The notes beneath the pieces were generated by a model. The model ran no database searches. It was not told the origin of the DNA and saw only the letters and a program-made list of their open reading frames with translations. From Nocardia jejuensis NBRC 103114 (lineage in GTDB: Bacteria > Actinomycetota > Actinomycetes > Mycobacteriales > Mycobacteriaceae), in contig NZ_BDBU01000007.1 of NCBI RefSeq assembly GCF_001613145.1, forward strand, positions 1 to 64,000: DNA of 64,000 nt, in the 5' to 3' direction. Position 1 is the first letter of the stretch, and every line of letters starts with the position of its first letter. Position numbers and translations under genes: made by a program. Shown here piece by piece: positions 1 to 8,228 of the stretch.

Positions 1-296
1 TCGGTGCGGAACCAGCGTCGGCTCTTGTGCCGTGAGAGGAGTACGTGAGAGCGGAAGGCACCGAGTCTTCCGCTCCGGCGGCGTGCGGGGTCAGTGGCAG
101 TCGCGCGTGCGGATCTACTACTGGCGCAGGCTCTTTCATCTCCATGTCCATCTTCCTCTCAGTGTTGGTGCCCGTGTCCGAGTGTGCGTGCGGTGTGCGG
201 TAAATGCGCTCGGGTGCCGGGGCTTGCACCGAGCGAACCAGGACAGCACCGGTCCCCGAAAAGGGAGCCGGTGTTACCTGGTGTGGGTGGTGTGGT
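1..296. other. No gene recognised at window edge
   Basis: I see no convincing coding region on either strand. Open frames here lack a family signature and a ribosome-binding site. The only recognisable element is the hairpin at 247-273, placed to end transcription of the minus-strand HNH gene. Confidence 0.5.
247..273 (-). terminator. Hairpin downstream of HNH gene
   Basis: CACCGG at 247-252 pairs with CCGGTG at 268-273, and TCCC at 253-256 pairs with GGGA at 263-266. This gives a ten-base-pair stem with one bulged G and a short A-rich loop. It lies 24 bp beyond the stop of the minus-strand HNH gene, so it is a likely transcription terminator. There is no clear U tract, as is common in actinomycetes. 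Confidence 0.5.
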
Positions 297-1784
297 TCAG
301 CTTCGATCGACCGGAGAATCACGGTGACCGAGGAACTCACGATGACGAGCCCGTTCTCGTCGCTCCCGCGCACGCAGTCGTGCTTGGGCGGCGGCGAGCA
401 TCTCCCCGGGATGGTGACGGTGATTCACCCTCGGCGTGCGCGTGGGGTCGATATGGATCGGCGCTATCCACCCCGTGCGGCCCGGGAATTCTGAATTCTT
501 GCCCATCACAATCGTTTTCCAGCCACCCGGGCCGTCGTGCACGAGTGCGTGGCACGCATCGCAGGCCAAGGTGAGGTTCTCGATGTCGGTGGGCCCGCCT
601 TTGCTGTGTTCGGTGATGTGATGCACCGCAGCCAACGTCGCGGGAGCACTACACCCGGGGCGCGTACAACCACGCTCGGCAGCGATCAACATCCGCCGCT
701 GCGCAGGGCTGGCCAAACGCTCTCCGTGTCCCAGATGCAAGGGCATCCCGGTGTGGTCGAACAACGCCAGGAACGGCTTCGAACGCTCCGCGAGTTTGAG
801 GGCTTCGGGGATGGACACCGTGCCACCCAAGGCGGTGGTGGCCACACCGGCAGCGTCTTCGAGTTCCGCGAGGGTCATGGTGACGATTGCTTCCACCGGC
901 AGACCGCGATGGGATCCGAGCTTGCCCGGTCCTATTTCCGGGCGCAGGAATGCCAGCAGCGCATCGTGATTGCGTTGCGCGGCCGAGCGCGAGTCCCGTT
1001 GGGCGGCGGCGTCGAGGATCTCGCGGCTCACGTGCTCGGTATCAGCGAACGGACTGTCCGGGTCATCCGGGTTGCACATGCCGGGACGGGCCAGTTTCGC
1101 CAGGACCGGTTCCAGCAGCGCCCGCAACGCGGGGGTGATCTCGCCCTTGAGCAGGCTCATGCCGTCGAGGCGTTGGTCGCACAACACGATCCCGCGCATA
1201 CGGGCGCGGTCGGTGTCGTCGGTGAGTATCCCGTCCGGGTCCAGGTGCGCGGACAGGGAATTGCCGATCCGGGGCAAGTCATCAGGAGACCCAGACCGCG
1301 CGTGCTCGGCCATGACTTGTTCGGCGGCGTCGCGGTCCGCACGCGAGATGGCGTGCGGGAGTCGGTGCATGATGTTGCCGATCGTGCGGGCGTGCCCGGC
1401 CGAGATTTCCCCGGCGGCTTGGATTTTCGCGGTATAGGGCAGCAAAGGTTCGAGGTCTTGCCCGGTGATGTCGTGCCAGATCCCGAACTGCTGGGCGGCT
1501 TTCAGGCGCCCGAACGCTTCCCGGTGCGACAAGCGCAATGCTTGTTCCAGGAACCGCACTACGTCGCGGACTCCTGCGCGTTGCGGGATGGACCGTTCCA
1601 CGACCTCGATCACCAGCCGATGCTCCAACGCAGCCAAACGTCGTTTGCTGGTTTCCACCGAGCGCATCAGTTCGGTGACCCCGTCATCGGTCAACGGCGC
1701 GAGGTTCGCATCGAGCAGGGTGTCGACTGCGGTGGCCAGGTCGGCCCCCGCAGTGTCCTCGATCCCTGTCTCGTTCGAACGCAT
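297..1784 (-). CDS. DUF222 / HNH endonuclease domain protein
   Basis: A 495-residue protein of the DUF222-HNH (13E12-repeat-like) type, abundant in mycolic-acid actinomycetes. Residues ~20-320 form the helical DUF222 region. Residues ~375-418 hold the HNH module, with paired metal cysteines (CTRPGC and CDACHALVH) around the core AVHHITEHSKGG. An Arg-rich tail follows. The nuclease motif looks intact, but the cellular role of the family is poorly defined; many copies are thought to be selfish or DNA-repair-like elements. The ATG at 1784 is six bases after a TAGAAT -10 box and lacks a Shine-Dalgarno sequence, so the message is probably leaderless. It is divergent from the thioesterase gene. Confidence 0.9.
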   Translation of the reverse strand: MRSNETGIEDTAGADLATAVDTLLDANLAPLTDDGVTELMRSVETSKRRLAALEHRLVIEVVERSIPQRAGVRDVVRFLEQALRLSHREAFGRLKAAQQFGIWHDITGQDLEPLLPYTAKIQAAGEISAGHARTIGNIMHRLPHAISRADRDAAEQVMAEHARSGSPDDLPRIGNSLSAHLDPDGILTDDTDRARMRGIVLCDQRLDGMSLLKGEITPALRALLEPVLAKLARPGMCNPDDPDSPFADTEHVSREILDAAAQRDSRSAAQRNHDALLAFLRPEIGPGKLGSHRGLPVEAIVTMTLAELEDAAGVATTALGGTVSIPEALKLAERSKPFLALFDHTGMPLHLGHGERLASPAQRRMLIAAERGCTRPGCSAPATLAAVHHITEHSKGGPTDIENLTLACDACHALVHDGPGGWKTIVMGKNSEFPGRTGWIAPIHIDPTRTPRVNHRHHPGEMLAAAQARLRARERRERARHREFLGHRDSPVDRS

Positions 1785-1790
1785 GTGCTA

Positions 1791-1796
1791 ATTCTA
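1791..1796 (-). promoter_or_regulatory. -10 box for leaderless HNH transcript
   Basis: On the minus strand TAGAAT is followed by exactly six bases and then the ATG of the HNH gene. The transcription start would therefore fall on or next to the start codon. No ribosome-binding site is visible, which fits a leaderless mRNA. The -35 region is not clear. Confidence 0.5.
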
Positions 1797-1882
1797 CCGC
1801 GTGAGATCACGGATGGGAACAGAAAACACCATCTGAACTGCGAATATTCAGACCACTCCCATCTTCACTTACCACTCCTCGG

Positions 1883-1888
1883 TAGGCT
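1883..1888 (+). promoter_or_regulatory. -10 box for thioesterase gene
   Basis: TAGGCT matches the actinobacterial TAnnnT -10 consensus and ends ten bases before the thioesterase ATG, which has no Shine-Dalgarno sequence. It suggests a leaderless or nearly leaderless transcript. Confidence 0.4.
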
Positions 1889-1898
1889 CGGACTCACT

Positions 1899-2687
1899 AT
1901 GGATGCCTTCTATCTCCCCGATCCAGAGGACCCGAATCGGTTCCACTCCACCGAGCTGACTCGCGGCCCGTGGTCCCCGGACGCGCAGCATGCCGGACCC
2001 CCGTCGGCCCTGCTCGGGCATGTCATCGAGCGGTGCTCGCCGCGCGAGGGCTTTCGGGTCGGTCGCGTCGCGGTGGAGATTCTCGGGCCGGTGCCGATCG
2101 CTCCGCTCATGGCGGAAGCGCGAGTGACCCGACCGGGGCGCAGTGTCGAGTTGATCGAGGCGACGCTGAGTACCGAACAGGGGCCGGTGTTGAAGGCGAA
2201 CGCCTGGCGGTTGCGGCAGGCCGATCCGGAGCTGGATCTGCCGGTCGAGGTAATGCCCACCGGGACGCGGCCGGGGCCGGAAGAGGCCAGGGTCGAACCG
2301 TTTCCCTCGGCGCAGGCGATCGGATTCCACACCGGTATCGAATACCGCTTCGTCACAGGCGCTTTCGATGCGCCCGGGGCGGCGGTCTGCTGGATTCGTC
2401 TGCGCTACCCCATAGTCGCCGGCACCACGCCCAGCCCGCTGGAGCGCACCCTCGCCGCCGCCGATTCCGGCAATGGCGTCAGCTCGGTATTGGACTGGGA
2501 CCGTTACCTTTTCATCAATACCGATCTCTCGGTGACCTTGCATCGCGAACCGGTCGGCGAATGGGTGTGCCTGGACGCGGTCACCTACCCGGACCGCAGC
2601 GGTGTCGGCCTGGCCGAATCCAGGCTCTTCGACGAGAAGGGCCCCATCGGCCGCGGCACCCAGACCCTGTTCCTCGCACCTCGCTGA
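1899..2687 (+). CDS. Double-hotdog acyl-CoA thioesterase family protein
   Basis: A 262-residue protein resembling the TesB-like acyl-CoA thioesterase superfamily, with two hotdog halves. The N-terminal half carries the HAGPPSALLGH segment expected on the central helix. The second half (from ~residue 120) ends with a typical strand pattern and a GRGTQTL segment. It probably hydrolyses an acyl-CoA thioester in the cytosol; the chain specificity cannot be read. The start is the ATG just after a -10 box; the long open frame upstream is antisense to the HNH gene and not used. Its stop lies 25 bp from the convergent monooxygenase. Confidence 0.85.
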   Translation: MDAFYLPDPEDPNRFHSTELTRGPWSPDAQHAGPPSALLGHVIERCSPREGFRVGRVAVEILGPVPIAPLMAEARVTRPGRSVELIEATLSTEQGPVLKANAWRLRQADPELDLPVEVMPTGTRPGPEEARVEPFPSAQAIGFHTGIEYRFVTGAFDAPGAAVCWIRLRYPIVAGTTPSPLERTLAAADSGNGVSSVLDWDRYLFINTDLSVTLHREPVGEWVCLDAVTYPDRSGVGLAESRLFDEKGPIGRGTQTLFLAPR

Positions 2688-2712
2688 ACGTCCGCCTGAT
2701 ATTCTCTGCCGG

Positions 2713-4083
2713 TTACGCCTCGGCCGGTACTCCCTTCTCGGAGTAAAGATTTCGGAGGCCGAGGTTGTCTCGGAGGGTTGAGCCGGTGTAGTCGGTGCGC
2801 AGGACGCCGCGGTCCTGCAGCAGGGGCACCACCCGGTCGACGAATTCGTCCAGCCCGGTGGGGACCAGGTGAGAGCCGAGGATGAAGCCGTCGGAACCGT
2901 TGTTCTGGACGAAGGAGTCGATCTGCTCGGCGACCTGCGCGGGGGTTCCCACCAGGGGGCCGCGCCACTCGAACTGGTCGATCACCACCTCGCGCAGTGA
3001 GAGCTTCTTGTTCTCGGCGACCTGACGCAGGCGTTCGACCGTGCCGAGGCGGTCTTGATTGATCAGGGCCCGGCCCTGAATGAACTGGGGCGCGGTGGGA
3101 TCGGGGTCGATCGCGGGCAGCGGGCCTTCGGGGTCGTAGTCGGACAGGTCGCGGTTCCAGATCTGTTCGAGCAGGACCAGTGCGGTCTGGCCGGTGATCT
3201 GTTCGTCGCGGATGGCGTGGAATTTCTCGATCGCCTCGGCCTCGCTGTCGCCGAGGACGAAGCTGGCCATCGGCAGAATCTTGATGTCGTCGGGGGAGCG
3301 GCCCGTCGCCAAGGCTCGGGCCTTGACGTCGGCGTAGAACTCCGACGCTTCGGGGAGCTTGCCGTAGGGGGAGAAGATGGCATCGGCGTTGGCGGCGGCG
3401 AAGTCCCGGCCCTGCGGGGAGACGCCGGCCTGGATGATCACGGGGCGGCCCTGTGGACTGCGGGGGACGGTGAAGCGGCCGGAGATGTCGAATTGGTTGC
3501 CGTGGAAGGCGAATGCTCCCGCGTCGGGACGTGCCAGGAATCGGCCGGTGGATTTGTCCGCGACCAGGTCGGACGCGTCCCACGAATCCCACAGGGCGCG
3601 AACGGCGTTGAGGGTTTCCTCGGCTCGCACGTAGCGATCGGCCGGATCGAGGAAGCCGCCGCGGCGGAAGTTCTGGCCGGTGAAGGCGTCGAACGAGGTG
3701 ACGACGTTCCAGGCCGCGCGGCCGTCGGAGAGGTGGTCCAGGCTCGCGAAACGCCGGGCCAGCTCGTAGGGCTCGTTGAAGGTGGCGTTGATGGTGCCCG
3801 CGAGTCCGAGGTGCTCGGTCACGGCGGCGAGGGCGGCCAGCACGGTGAAAGTATCGGGGCGGCCGATGATGTCCTGGTCGAAGATCTTTCCGCCGCGCTC
3901 GCGCAGGATCAACCCCTCGGCGAGGAAGAAGAAGTCGAATTTGCCGCGTTCGGCGGTGCGGGCGGTGTGTTCGAAAGTGGCGAAATCGATCTGGCTGCCG
4001 GCCTCGGGATGCCACCACGCGGTGTGGTGGTTGACGCCGCCCAGGTAGGCGCCGAGGATGACCTGCTTGCGTGGGGTGCTCAT
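2713..4083 (-). CDS. NtaA/SnaA/DszA-type flavin monooxygenase
   Basis: A 456-residue luciferase-like monooxygenase of the NtaA/SnaA/DszA branch, which uses reduced FMN from a partner reductase to oxidise sulfur- or nitrogen-containing organics. Typical family segments are HHTAWWHPEAG near residue 20, GRAAWNVVTS near 130, and QAGVSPQGRDFAA near 240. The ATG at 4083 was chosen because the protein begins directly at the conserved MSTPRKQVILG. It is the second gene of a pair, 11 bp after a related monooxygenase, so the two are probably co-transcribed. No reductase or ABC transporter is adjacent. The substrate is unknown; organosulfur scavenging is an inference. Confidence 0.88.
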   Translation of the reverse strand: MSTPRKQVILGAYLGGVNHHTAWWHPEAGSQIDFATFEHTARTAERGKFDFFFLAEGLILRERGGKIFDQDIIGRPDTFTVLAALAAVTEHLGLAGTINATFNEPYELARRFASLDHLSDGRAAWNVVTSFDAFTGQNFRRGGFLDPADRYVRAEETLNAVRALWDSWDASDLVADKSTGRFLARPDAGAFAFHGNQFDISGRFTVPRSPQGRPVIIQAGVSPQGRDFAAANADAIFSPYGKLPEASEFYADVKARALATGRSPDDIKILPMASFVLGDSEAEAIEKFHAIRDEQITGQTALVLLEQIWNRDLSDYDPEGPLPAIDPDPTAPQFIQGRALINQDRLGTVERLRQVAENKKLSLREVVIDQFEWRGPLVGTPAQVAEQIDSFVQNNGSDGFILGSHLVPTGLDEFVDRVVPLLQDRGVLRTDYTGSTLRDNLGLRNLYSEKGVPAEA

Positions 4084-4094
4084 GATGGCCTCGC

Positions 4095-5303
4095 TCAGGC
4101 GGTCGCGTAGTGGTTGGGAACGGTCGTGGGCAAGCCCAGCAGCGCGCGCAGGGAGCCGCCGGGGTAGCGGGTCCGGAACAGGCCCCGGTGCTGCAGTGCC
4201 GGGATCAGGCGGTCGGTGATTTCGGTGAGGTCGTCGACCGCCACTCCGGGGCGCAGGCGGAAGCCGTGCACGCCTTGGGCGCTCCAGGCACTGAGAAGGT
4301 CGGCCAGTTCCTCGGCGCTGCCTGTGAAAATCCCAGCGTCGGAGGTGAATTCGTAGCCCGCGGACTCGTTCAGGCGGTCCAGGCGCCGGCGGCCGGTGGC
4401 TTCGGGGGTGTCCAGGAAGACCAGGAGGTCGGCGTAGACGTGGAGGGGTTCGCCGGAGCGGGAGGTCTGTGCCGTCGCTATCTGTTCCAGGATCGGGGCC
4501 GGGCCGGTGTCCAGGGTCGGGGTTATGAACACTAGATCGGCACTGCGGGAGGCGAATTCGTAGATCAGCGGGGCGTGTGCGAGGGCCGTGACCACGGGCT
4601 GGCCCTGCGGCGGGCGCGGGGTGATGGAGGGGCCTCGCACGCTGAAGAAGCGGCTCTCGTGGTTGACGTAGTGCAGTTTGTCGCGATCGATGAAGCGGCG
4701 GGTGGAGACGTCGCGGATTTCGGCGTCGTCCTCCCAGCTGTCCCAGAGTCGGCGCACCACCTCGACCACGGTGGCGGCCTCGTCGAAGAGTTCGTGGACC
4801 TGGGCGGGGAAGGCGCCGTTCGTGACCCCCTCGGCGATCTCTGCGGCGGTGATCTCCGCTATCGTGCGCCGACCGAAAAGGGCTGCCTCCTCGGCGTTTC
4901 CACCGACTTTCACCTGCCAACCGGCTCGGCCGCGCGAGGTGTAGTCGAGGGTGGCGAGCGCGCTGGAGACGTGGAACGGTTCGGTATGGGTCGTGGTCAC
5001 GGTCGGGATGAGACCGATATCGCGGGTGGTGGGCGCGACCCTGGCGGCGATCAGGTGGGCGTCGATGCGGGCGCGGACCCGGTCCACGGCCGCATCGGAG
5101 CGGGTGTGCGGGCGACCGGGGATCGTGAGGCTGTCCTCGATGGTCGCGAAATCCAGCAGGCCGCGTTCGGCGGTGGCGATCAGGTCTGTCCAGTAGCGGG
5201 GACCGAAGAGTTCCGCGGGGCGGGAGCCGGGTTCGCGCCATGCGGCGGGGTGCCAGCCCGCGCCGTCGAGTGCGACGCCGATATGCAGGGGGTTCGGTGC
5301 CAT
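4095..5303 (-). CDS. LLM-class FMN-dependent monooxygenase
   Basis: A 402-residue luciferase-like protein, clearly related to but shorter than its downstream neighbour. It has the N-terminal beta-strand HIGVALDGAGWHP, a DYTSRGRAGWQVKV segment near residue 125 and a C-terminal RTRYPGGSLRALLGLP, as in the NtaA/SnaA group. Two dissimilar members in tandem could act on successive steps or form a heterodimer; neither can be decided here. The gene is preceded by an untranslated leader of more than 100 bases with several hairpins, so expression may be controlled after initiation. It is divergent from a GNAT gene. Confidence 0.85.
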   Translation of the reverse strand: MAPNPLHIGVALDGAGWHPAAWREPGSRPAELFGPRYWTDLIATAERGLLDFATIEDSLTIPGRPHTRSDAAVDRVRARIDAHLIAARVAPTTRDIGLIPTVTTTHTEPFHVSSALATLDYTSRGRAGWQVKVGGNAEEAALFGRRTIAEITAAEIAEGVTNGAFPAQVHELFDEAATVVEVVRRLWDSWEDDAEIRDVSTRRFIDRDKLHYVNHESRFFSVRGPSITPRPPQGQPVVTALAHAPLIYEFASRSADLVFITPTLDTGPAPILEQIATAQTSRSGEPLHVYADLLVFLDTPEATGRRRLDRLNESAGYEFTSDAGIFTGSAEELADLLSAWSAQGVHGFRLRPGVAVDDLTEITDRLIPALQHRGLFRTRYPGGSLRALLGLPTTVPNHYATA

Positions 5304-5449
5304 CGTCTCCCGTTTCCGTGCGTGGGGGTGTGGTTCGCACGGTTCTCCTGAGCCTCGCCGGCGTCAACGGTTCGGATCAGGCCGATCCCAGGGAAATAAC
5401 CTGTGGGCGAGGGGGATTGAGTACATCGGAATCGCGCTGAGCCCAACAC
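5304..5449 (-). promoter_or_regulatory. Structured 5' leader of the monooxygenase pair
   Basis: The minus-strand leader can form a hairpin from CCGTGCG and CGCACGG (plus coordinates 5316-5322 and 5336-5342) close to the start codon. Further upstream is GGATC/GATCC around a five-base loop (5373-5387 region). A competing CCTGA/TCAGG pairing could replace the latter. Alternative pairings near a start codon suggest an attenuator or riboswitch-like element. I could not match it to SAM, FMN or cobalamin consensus sequences, so this is only a candidate. Confidence 0.3.
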
Positions 5450-5512
5450 TGCACATTGGTCGTGCGCGTGGCTAACTTTTTGTCATCGGATGCTGATCTG
5501 GAGGATTGCGCT

Positions 5513-6256
5513 GTGACCACCGAGTCGATCGCTGTGACTGCCGAGTCGATCATCGATGTCGAAACCCCTGTCCACCCGCTCGACGACCCGATCCGGTCCT
5601 CGCTGCGCGGCGCACACAGCAGGTTCGCGACCTGGACCGGTCGAATCGGGCGATACGACCCGGAGGTCGCGCGGTTCATCGGTCATCCGGCGGTGTTGTC
5701 GGATCAGGATTGGCGGGATCTGGCGTCGGTGCTCGGGCCGGGTGGGGTGACGGCGCTGCGTGGGTTCGGGCACGAATTGCCGCAGGGGTGGACGGTGGTC
5801 GAGCAGTTCGGGTCGGTGCAGATGGACGGGAGTGGGCTTCGGGTCGCGCATGATCCGGAGCTCGAACGGCTCGGGCCGGCGGATGTGCCGGAGATCTTGG
5901 AGTTGATCGCGCGCACGCAGCCGGGGCCGTTCGCGCCGCGCACCATCGAGTTGGGTACCTATCTCGGGTTGCGGGTGGCCGGGCGGTTGGTCGCCATGGC
6001 CGGTGAGCGCATGCATCCGCCGGGCTGGACCGAGATCAGCGCGGTGTGCACCGATGCCGAATTCCGGGGGCGGGGTCTCGCCTCGCGGTTGGTCCGGGCC
6101 GTGGGTGCGGGGATTCGCGATCGCGGAGAGACGCCGTTCCTGCATGCGACCGCGCACAACGCGACGGCGATCAGTCTGTACGAGACGCTGGGTTTCACGT
6201 TGCGCAAGCGCGGTGCGCTCACGCTCGTGCAGGCCCCGGGTTCGGCTGAGCTGTAA
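5513..6256 (+). CDS. GNAT family N-acetyltransferase
   Basis: A 247-residue protein with a C-terminal GNAT domain (residues ~105-240). The acetyl-CoA pyrophosphate loop is FRGRGLASRLV, and the closing part is the typical NATAISLYETLGF. The N-terminal ~100 residues look like the first, degenerate half of a FR47-like tandem GNAT. The start is the GTG at 5513, with GGAGG eight bases upstream; the frame continues to a TTG at 5456 that lacks such a site. The acceptor substrate is unknown. It is divergent from the two monooxygenases. Confidence 0.85.
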   Translation: MTTESIAVTAESIIDVETPVHPLDDPIRSSLRGAHSRFATWTGRIGRYDPEVARFIGHPAVLSDQDWRDLASVLGPGGVTALRGFGHELPQGWTVVEQFGSVQMDGSGLRVAHDPELERLGPADVPEILELIARTQPGPFAPRTIELGTYLGLRVAGRLVAMAGERMHPPGWTEISAVCTDAEFRGRGLASRLVRAVGAGIRDRGETPFLHATAHNATAISLYETLGFTLRKRGALTLVQAPGSAEL

Positions 6257-6641
6257 GGGGAGATGCTCGTTGCCCCCCCGGAATTCCTCGTATTCGGACT
6301 GGCAACAAATTGGCGGTTCCCCTCGGGCGGCTCCGTATGGGTGGTGCGCTCGCCTCGGTCGTGGATCCGGGTGCGGGGGATCGGCCGGAGCTGTTGAGCT
6401 GGCACGCTTCGCACCGTCGCTAGCTGCGTAAAGAGGACTGTGGCCGGTGCGCGCGGGGATGTGCGGTGGTGCGGTGTGGCCCCGCGAAGGCACCCGTATC
6501 GGCGTGCACTCACCGAATCGAACCTCGCCGGGCGAGCCGTTCAGGTCTGTCGCGAGTGAAGCTACTGTGCAGTAGCATCCTGCGGAACCCCAACGGGGGG
6601 AACGGGTTTCGACCGTAGTTTCGACAGTGGAGGTGACGCGA
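6257..6641. other. Intergenic region upstream of the PKS cluster
   Basis: A 385-bp stretch without a supported gene. It holds the palindrome at 6561-6576, an overlapping TAGCAT -10 box at 6573-6578 and a GGAGG ribosome-binding site at 6629-6633 for the P450. The first ~300 bp contain nothing I recognise. Confidence 0.5.
6561..6576. promoter_or_regulatory. Perfect palindrome, putative operator of the P450/PKS cluster
   Basis: GCTACTGTGCAGTAGC is a perfect 7-bp inverted repeat with a two-base centre. It overlaps a TAGCAT -10 candidate (6573-6578) 66 bp upstream of the P450 start. The placement is that of a repressor operator. It does not resemble the operator at 17302-17321, so the nearby TetR protein is probably not its ligand. 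Confidence 0.45.
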
Positions 6642-8144
6642 ATGTCATCTGCCCGGGGTGGTACCGAGCTGTATCCGCCGAGGTGGTTGCCCGCGCCGAT
6701 CAGATGGCACGGGACGCGGGTCTCGTGGGGGCAGTCCTGGAAGCTCGCGGCGGCGCTGGTGCCGCGCTGGCGCGATCGCACGGTCGTGCACTACATCGCC
6801 TCGGAGCTGCCGGGGCAGGACGACGTGCTGGTCGCGCGGCTGCCGATGCTGAAGTATCTGGTGGTGCGCAGTCCTGAACTCGCGCGGCACATTCTGGTGT
6901 CGCATCAGGACAACTACGCCAAGAGCGCCGAGTACGACATGATGGCGGTGACCTTCGGGCAGGGCCTGGTCACCGATATGGACGACCGGCGATACCAGCG
7001 CAACCAGCGTCTGGTGCGGCCGATCTTCTCGCGCGGTTCGATCGATCAGTTCGCCGGTCCGATGACCGAGGCGGCGCGCGAGAGCGCCGATCGGATCAGG
7101 TCCGCGACCGCCGACGGCAGCCCCGTCGACGTCGGAGCCGAGATGAACCGCCTCATGCTCGATGTGGTGGCGCGGACCATGTTCGGGACCGATCTGTCCT
7201 CGCCGATCTCCACGATCAACCTCACCAACCTGCTGAAGTTCTTCGGCGTCGGCTTCGCCACCGGGGTGAGCCGTCCGCTGCGCAGGCTCTCGACCTGGGT
7301 GGTCGAACACACCGAGGAGCCGGACAAGCGGGCCGGATCGCGAGTGCCGATCCGCGCCATGCGCGTGCTGACCTGGATCTCCGCACCGCACATCATGTTC
7401 GAGTTGCGCGGGATCGAGAAGGCCGTCGATTCGCTGATCGCGGACCATCGCAGCGGGCGGATCGCGCGCAAGGACAATCTGCTCGGATTGCTCATGGCGG
7501 CAAGGGATCCCGAGACCGGGCACGCCTACAGCGACCTCGAGATCCACGACGAGCTGATGACCTTCCTCGGCGCGGGGATGGAGACCTCCGCGACCGCCAT
7601 GACCTGGATGTGGAAGCTGCTTGCCGAACATCCCGAGGCGCGGCGGCGACTGTACGAGGAACTGGACAGCGTGCTCGCGGGCCGGGTTCCGACCGCCGAC
7701 GACGTCGACAAGCTGGTGTGGTGCAAGGCGATCTTCCTCGAGGCCATGCGGATCTATCCGCCGGTCATCGGGCTGACCCGGGTTGCCAAGCAGGACGATG
7801 TGCTCGCGGGCTACCACGTGAAGGCGGGCACCACCGTGGTGGTCAGCGTGCACGGGGTGCACTACAACGGCCGGGTGTGGGAACGGCCGGAGGAGTTCGA
7901 CCCAAGTCGGTACCTGCCCGAGAACATGACGGCCGATCACCGCAATGCCTCGCTCGCCTTCAGCGCGGGCAAACGAATCTGCATGGCACAGGGTTTCGCG
8001 ACCATGGAGGTCGTGCTGGCGCTGGCCACCATCGCGCAGCGGTTCGAGCTCGATCTGGCGGTGAAGGGCCCGGTGCGCCGGCAGATGTCGTTCATCGGTG
8101 CGCCGGAGGATCCACTCATGATGCGGGCGACCGCCCGCGGCTGA
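6642..8144 (+). CDS. Cytochrome P450
   Basis: A 500-residue P450 of the long CYP4/CYP102-like type. The I-helix oxygen-binding motif is AGMETS (residues 311-316), the K-helix ExxR is E367-A-M-R370, and the heme thiolate is Cys447 within FSAGKRICMAQ. The usual FxxGxRxCxG loop has Ala in place of the last Gly, and Ser instead of the first Gly, which is uncommon but tolerated. The ATG at 6642 has GGAGG at 6629-6633. As first gene of the P450-GNAT-PKS-oxoamine synthase cluster it probably hydroxylates the polyketide-derived chain. Electron partners are not encoded nearby. Confidence 0.93.
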   Translation: MSSARGGTELYPPRWLPAPIRWHGTRVSWGQSWKLAAALVPRWRDRTVVHYIASELPGQDDVLVARLPMLKYLVVRSPELARHILVSHQDNYAKSAEYDMMAVTFGQGLVTDMDDRRYQRNQRLVRPIFSRGSIDQFAGPMTEAARESADRIRSATADGSPVDVGAEMNRLMLDVVARTMFGTDLSSPISTINLTNLLKFFGVGFATGVSRPLRRLSTWVVEHTEEPDKRAGSRVPIRAMRVLTWISAPHIMFELRGIEKAVDSLIADHRSGRIARKDNLLGLLMAARDPETGHAYSDLEIHDELMTFLGAGMETSATAMTWMWKLLAEHPEARRRLYEELDSVLAGRVPTADDVDKLVWCKAIFLEAMRIYPPVIGLTRVAKQDDVLAGYHVKAGTTVVVSVHGVHYNGRVWERPEEFDPSRYLPENMTADHRNASLAFSAGKRICMAQGFATMEVVLALATIAQRFELDLAVKGPVRRQMSFIGAPEDPLMMRATARG

Positions 8145-8164
8145 ACTGTCGCTCCCCGTCGAGA

Positions 8165-8228
8165 GACCAGCATTCCCGTAGACCAGCATTCCCGTAGACC
8201 CAGCACTGCCGAGAGATCAGACTTGCCG
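8165..8228 (+). repeat. Short tandem repeat overlapping a start codon
   Basis: GACCAGCATTCCCGTA occurs twice in perfect tandem (8165-8180 and 8181-8196). A degenerate third copy (8197-8212) and a fourth more distant copy follow, the latter running into the TTG start codon of the next gene. The array fills the gap between the P450 stop and the GNAT start. Confidence 0.75.

Noticed and set aside
537..1898. Plus-strand extension of the thioesterase frame
   Set aside because: It is antisense to the HNH gene; a -10 box sits directly before ATG 1899.
5304..5449. SAM, FMN or cobalamin riboswitch
   Set aside because: None of the conserved core strings of those classes was found; kept only as an unassigned structured leader.
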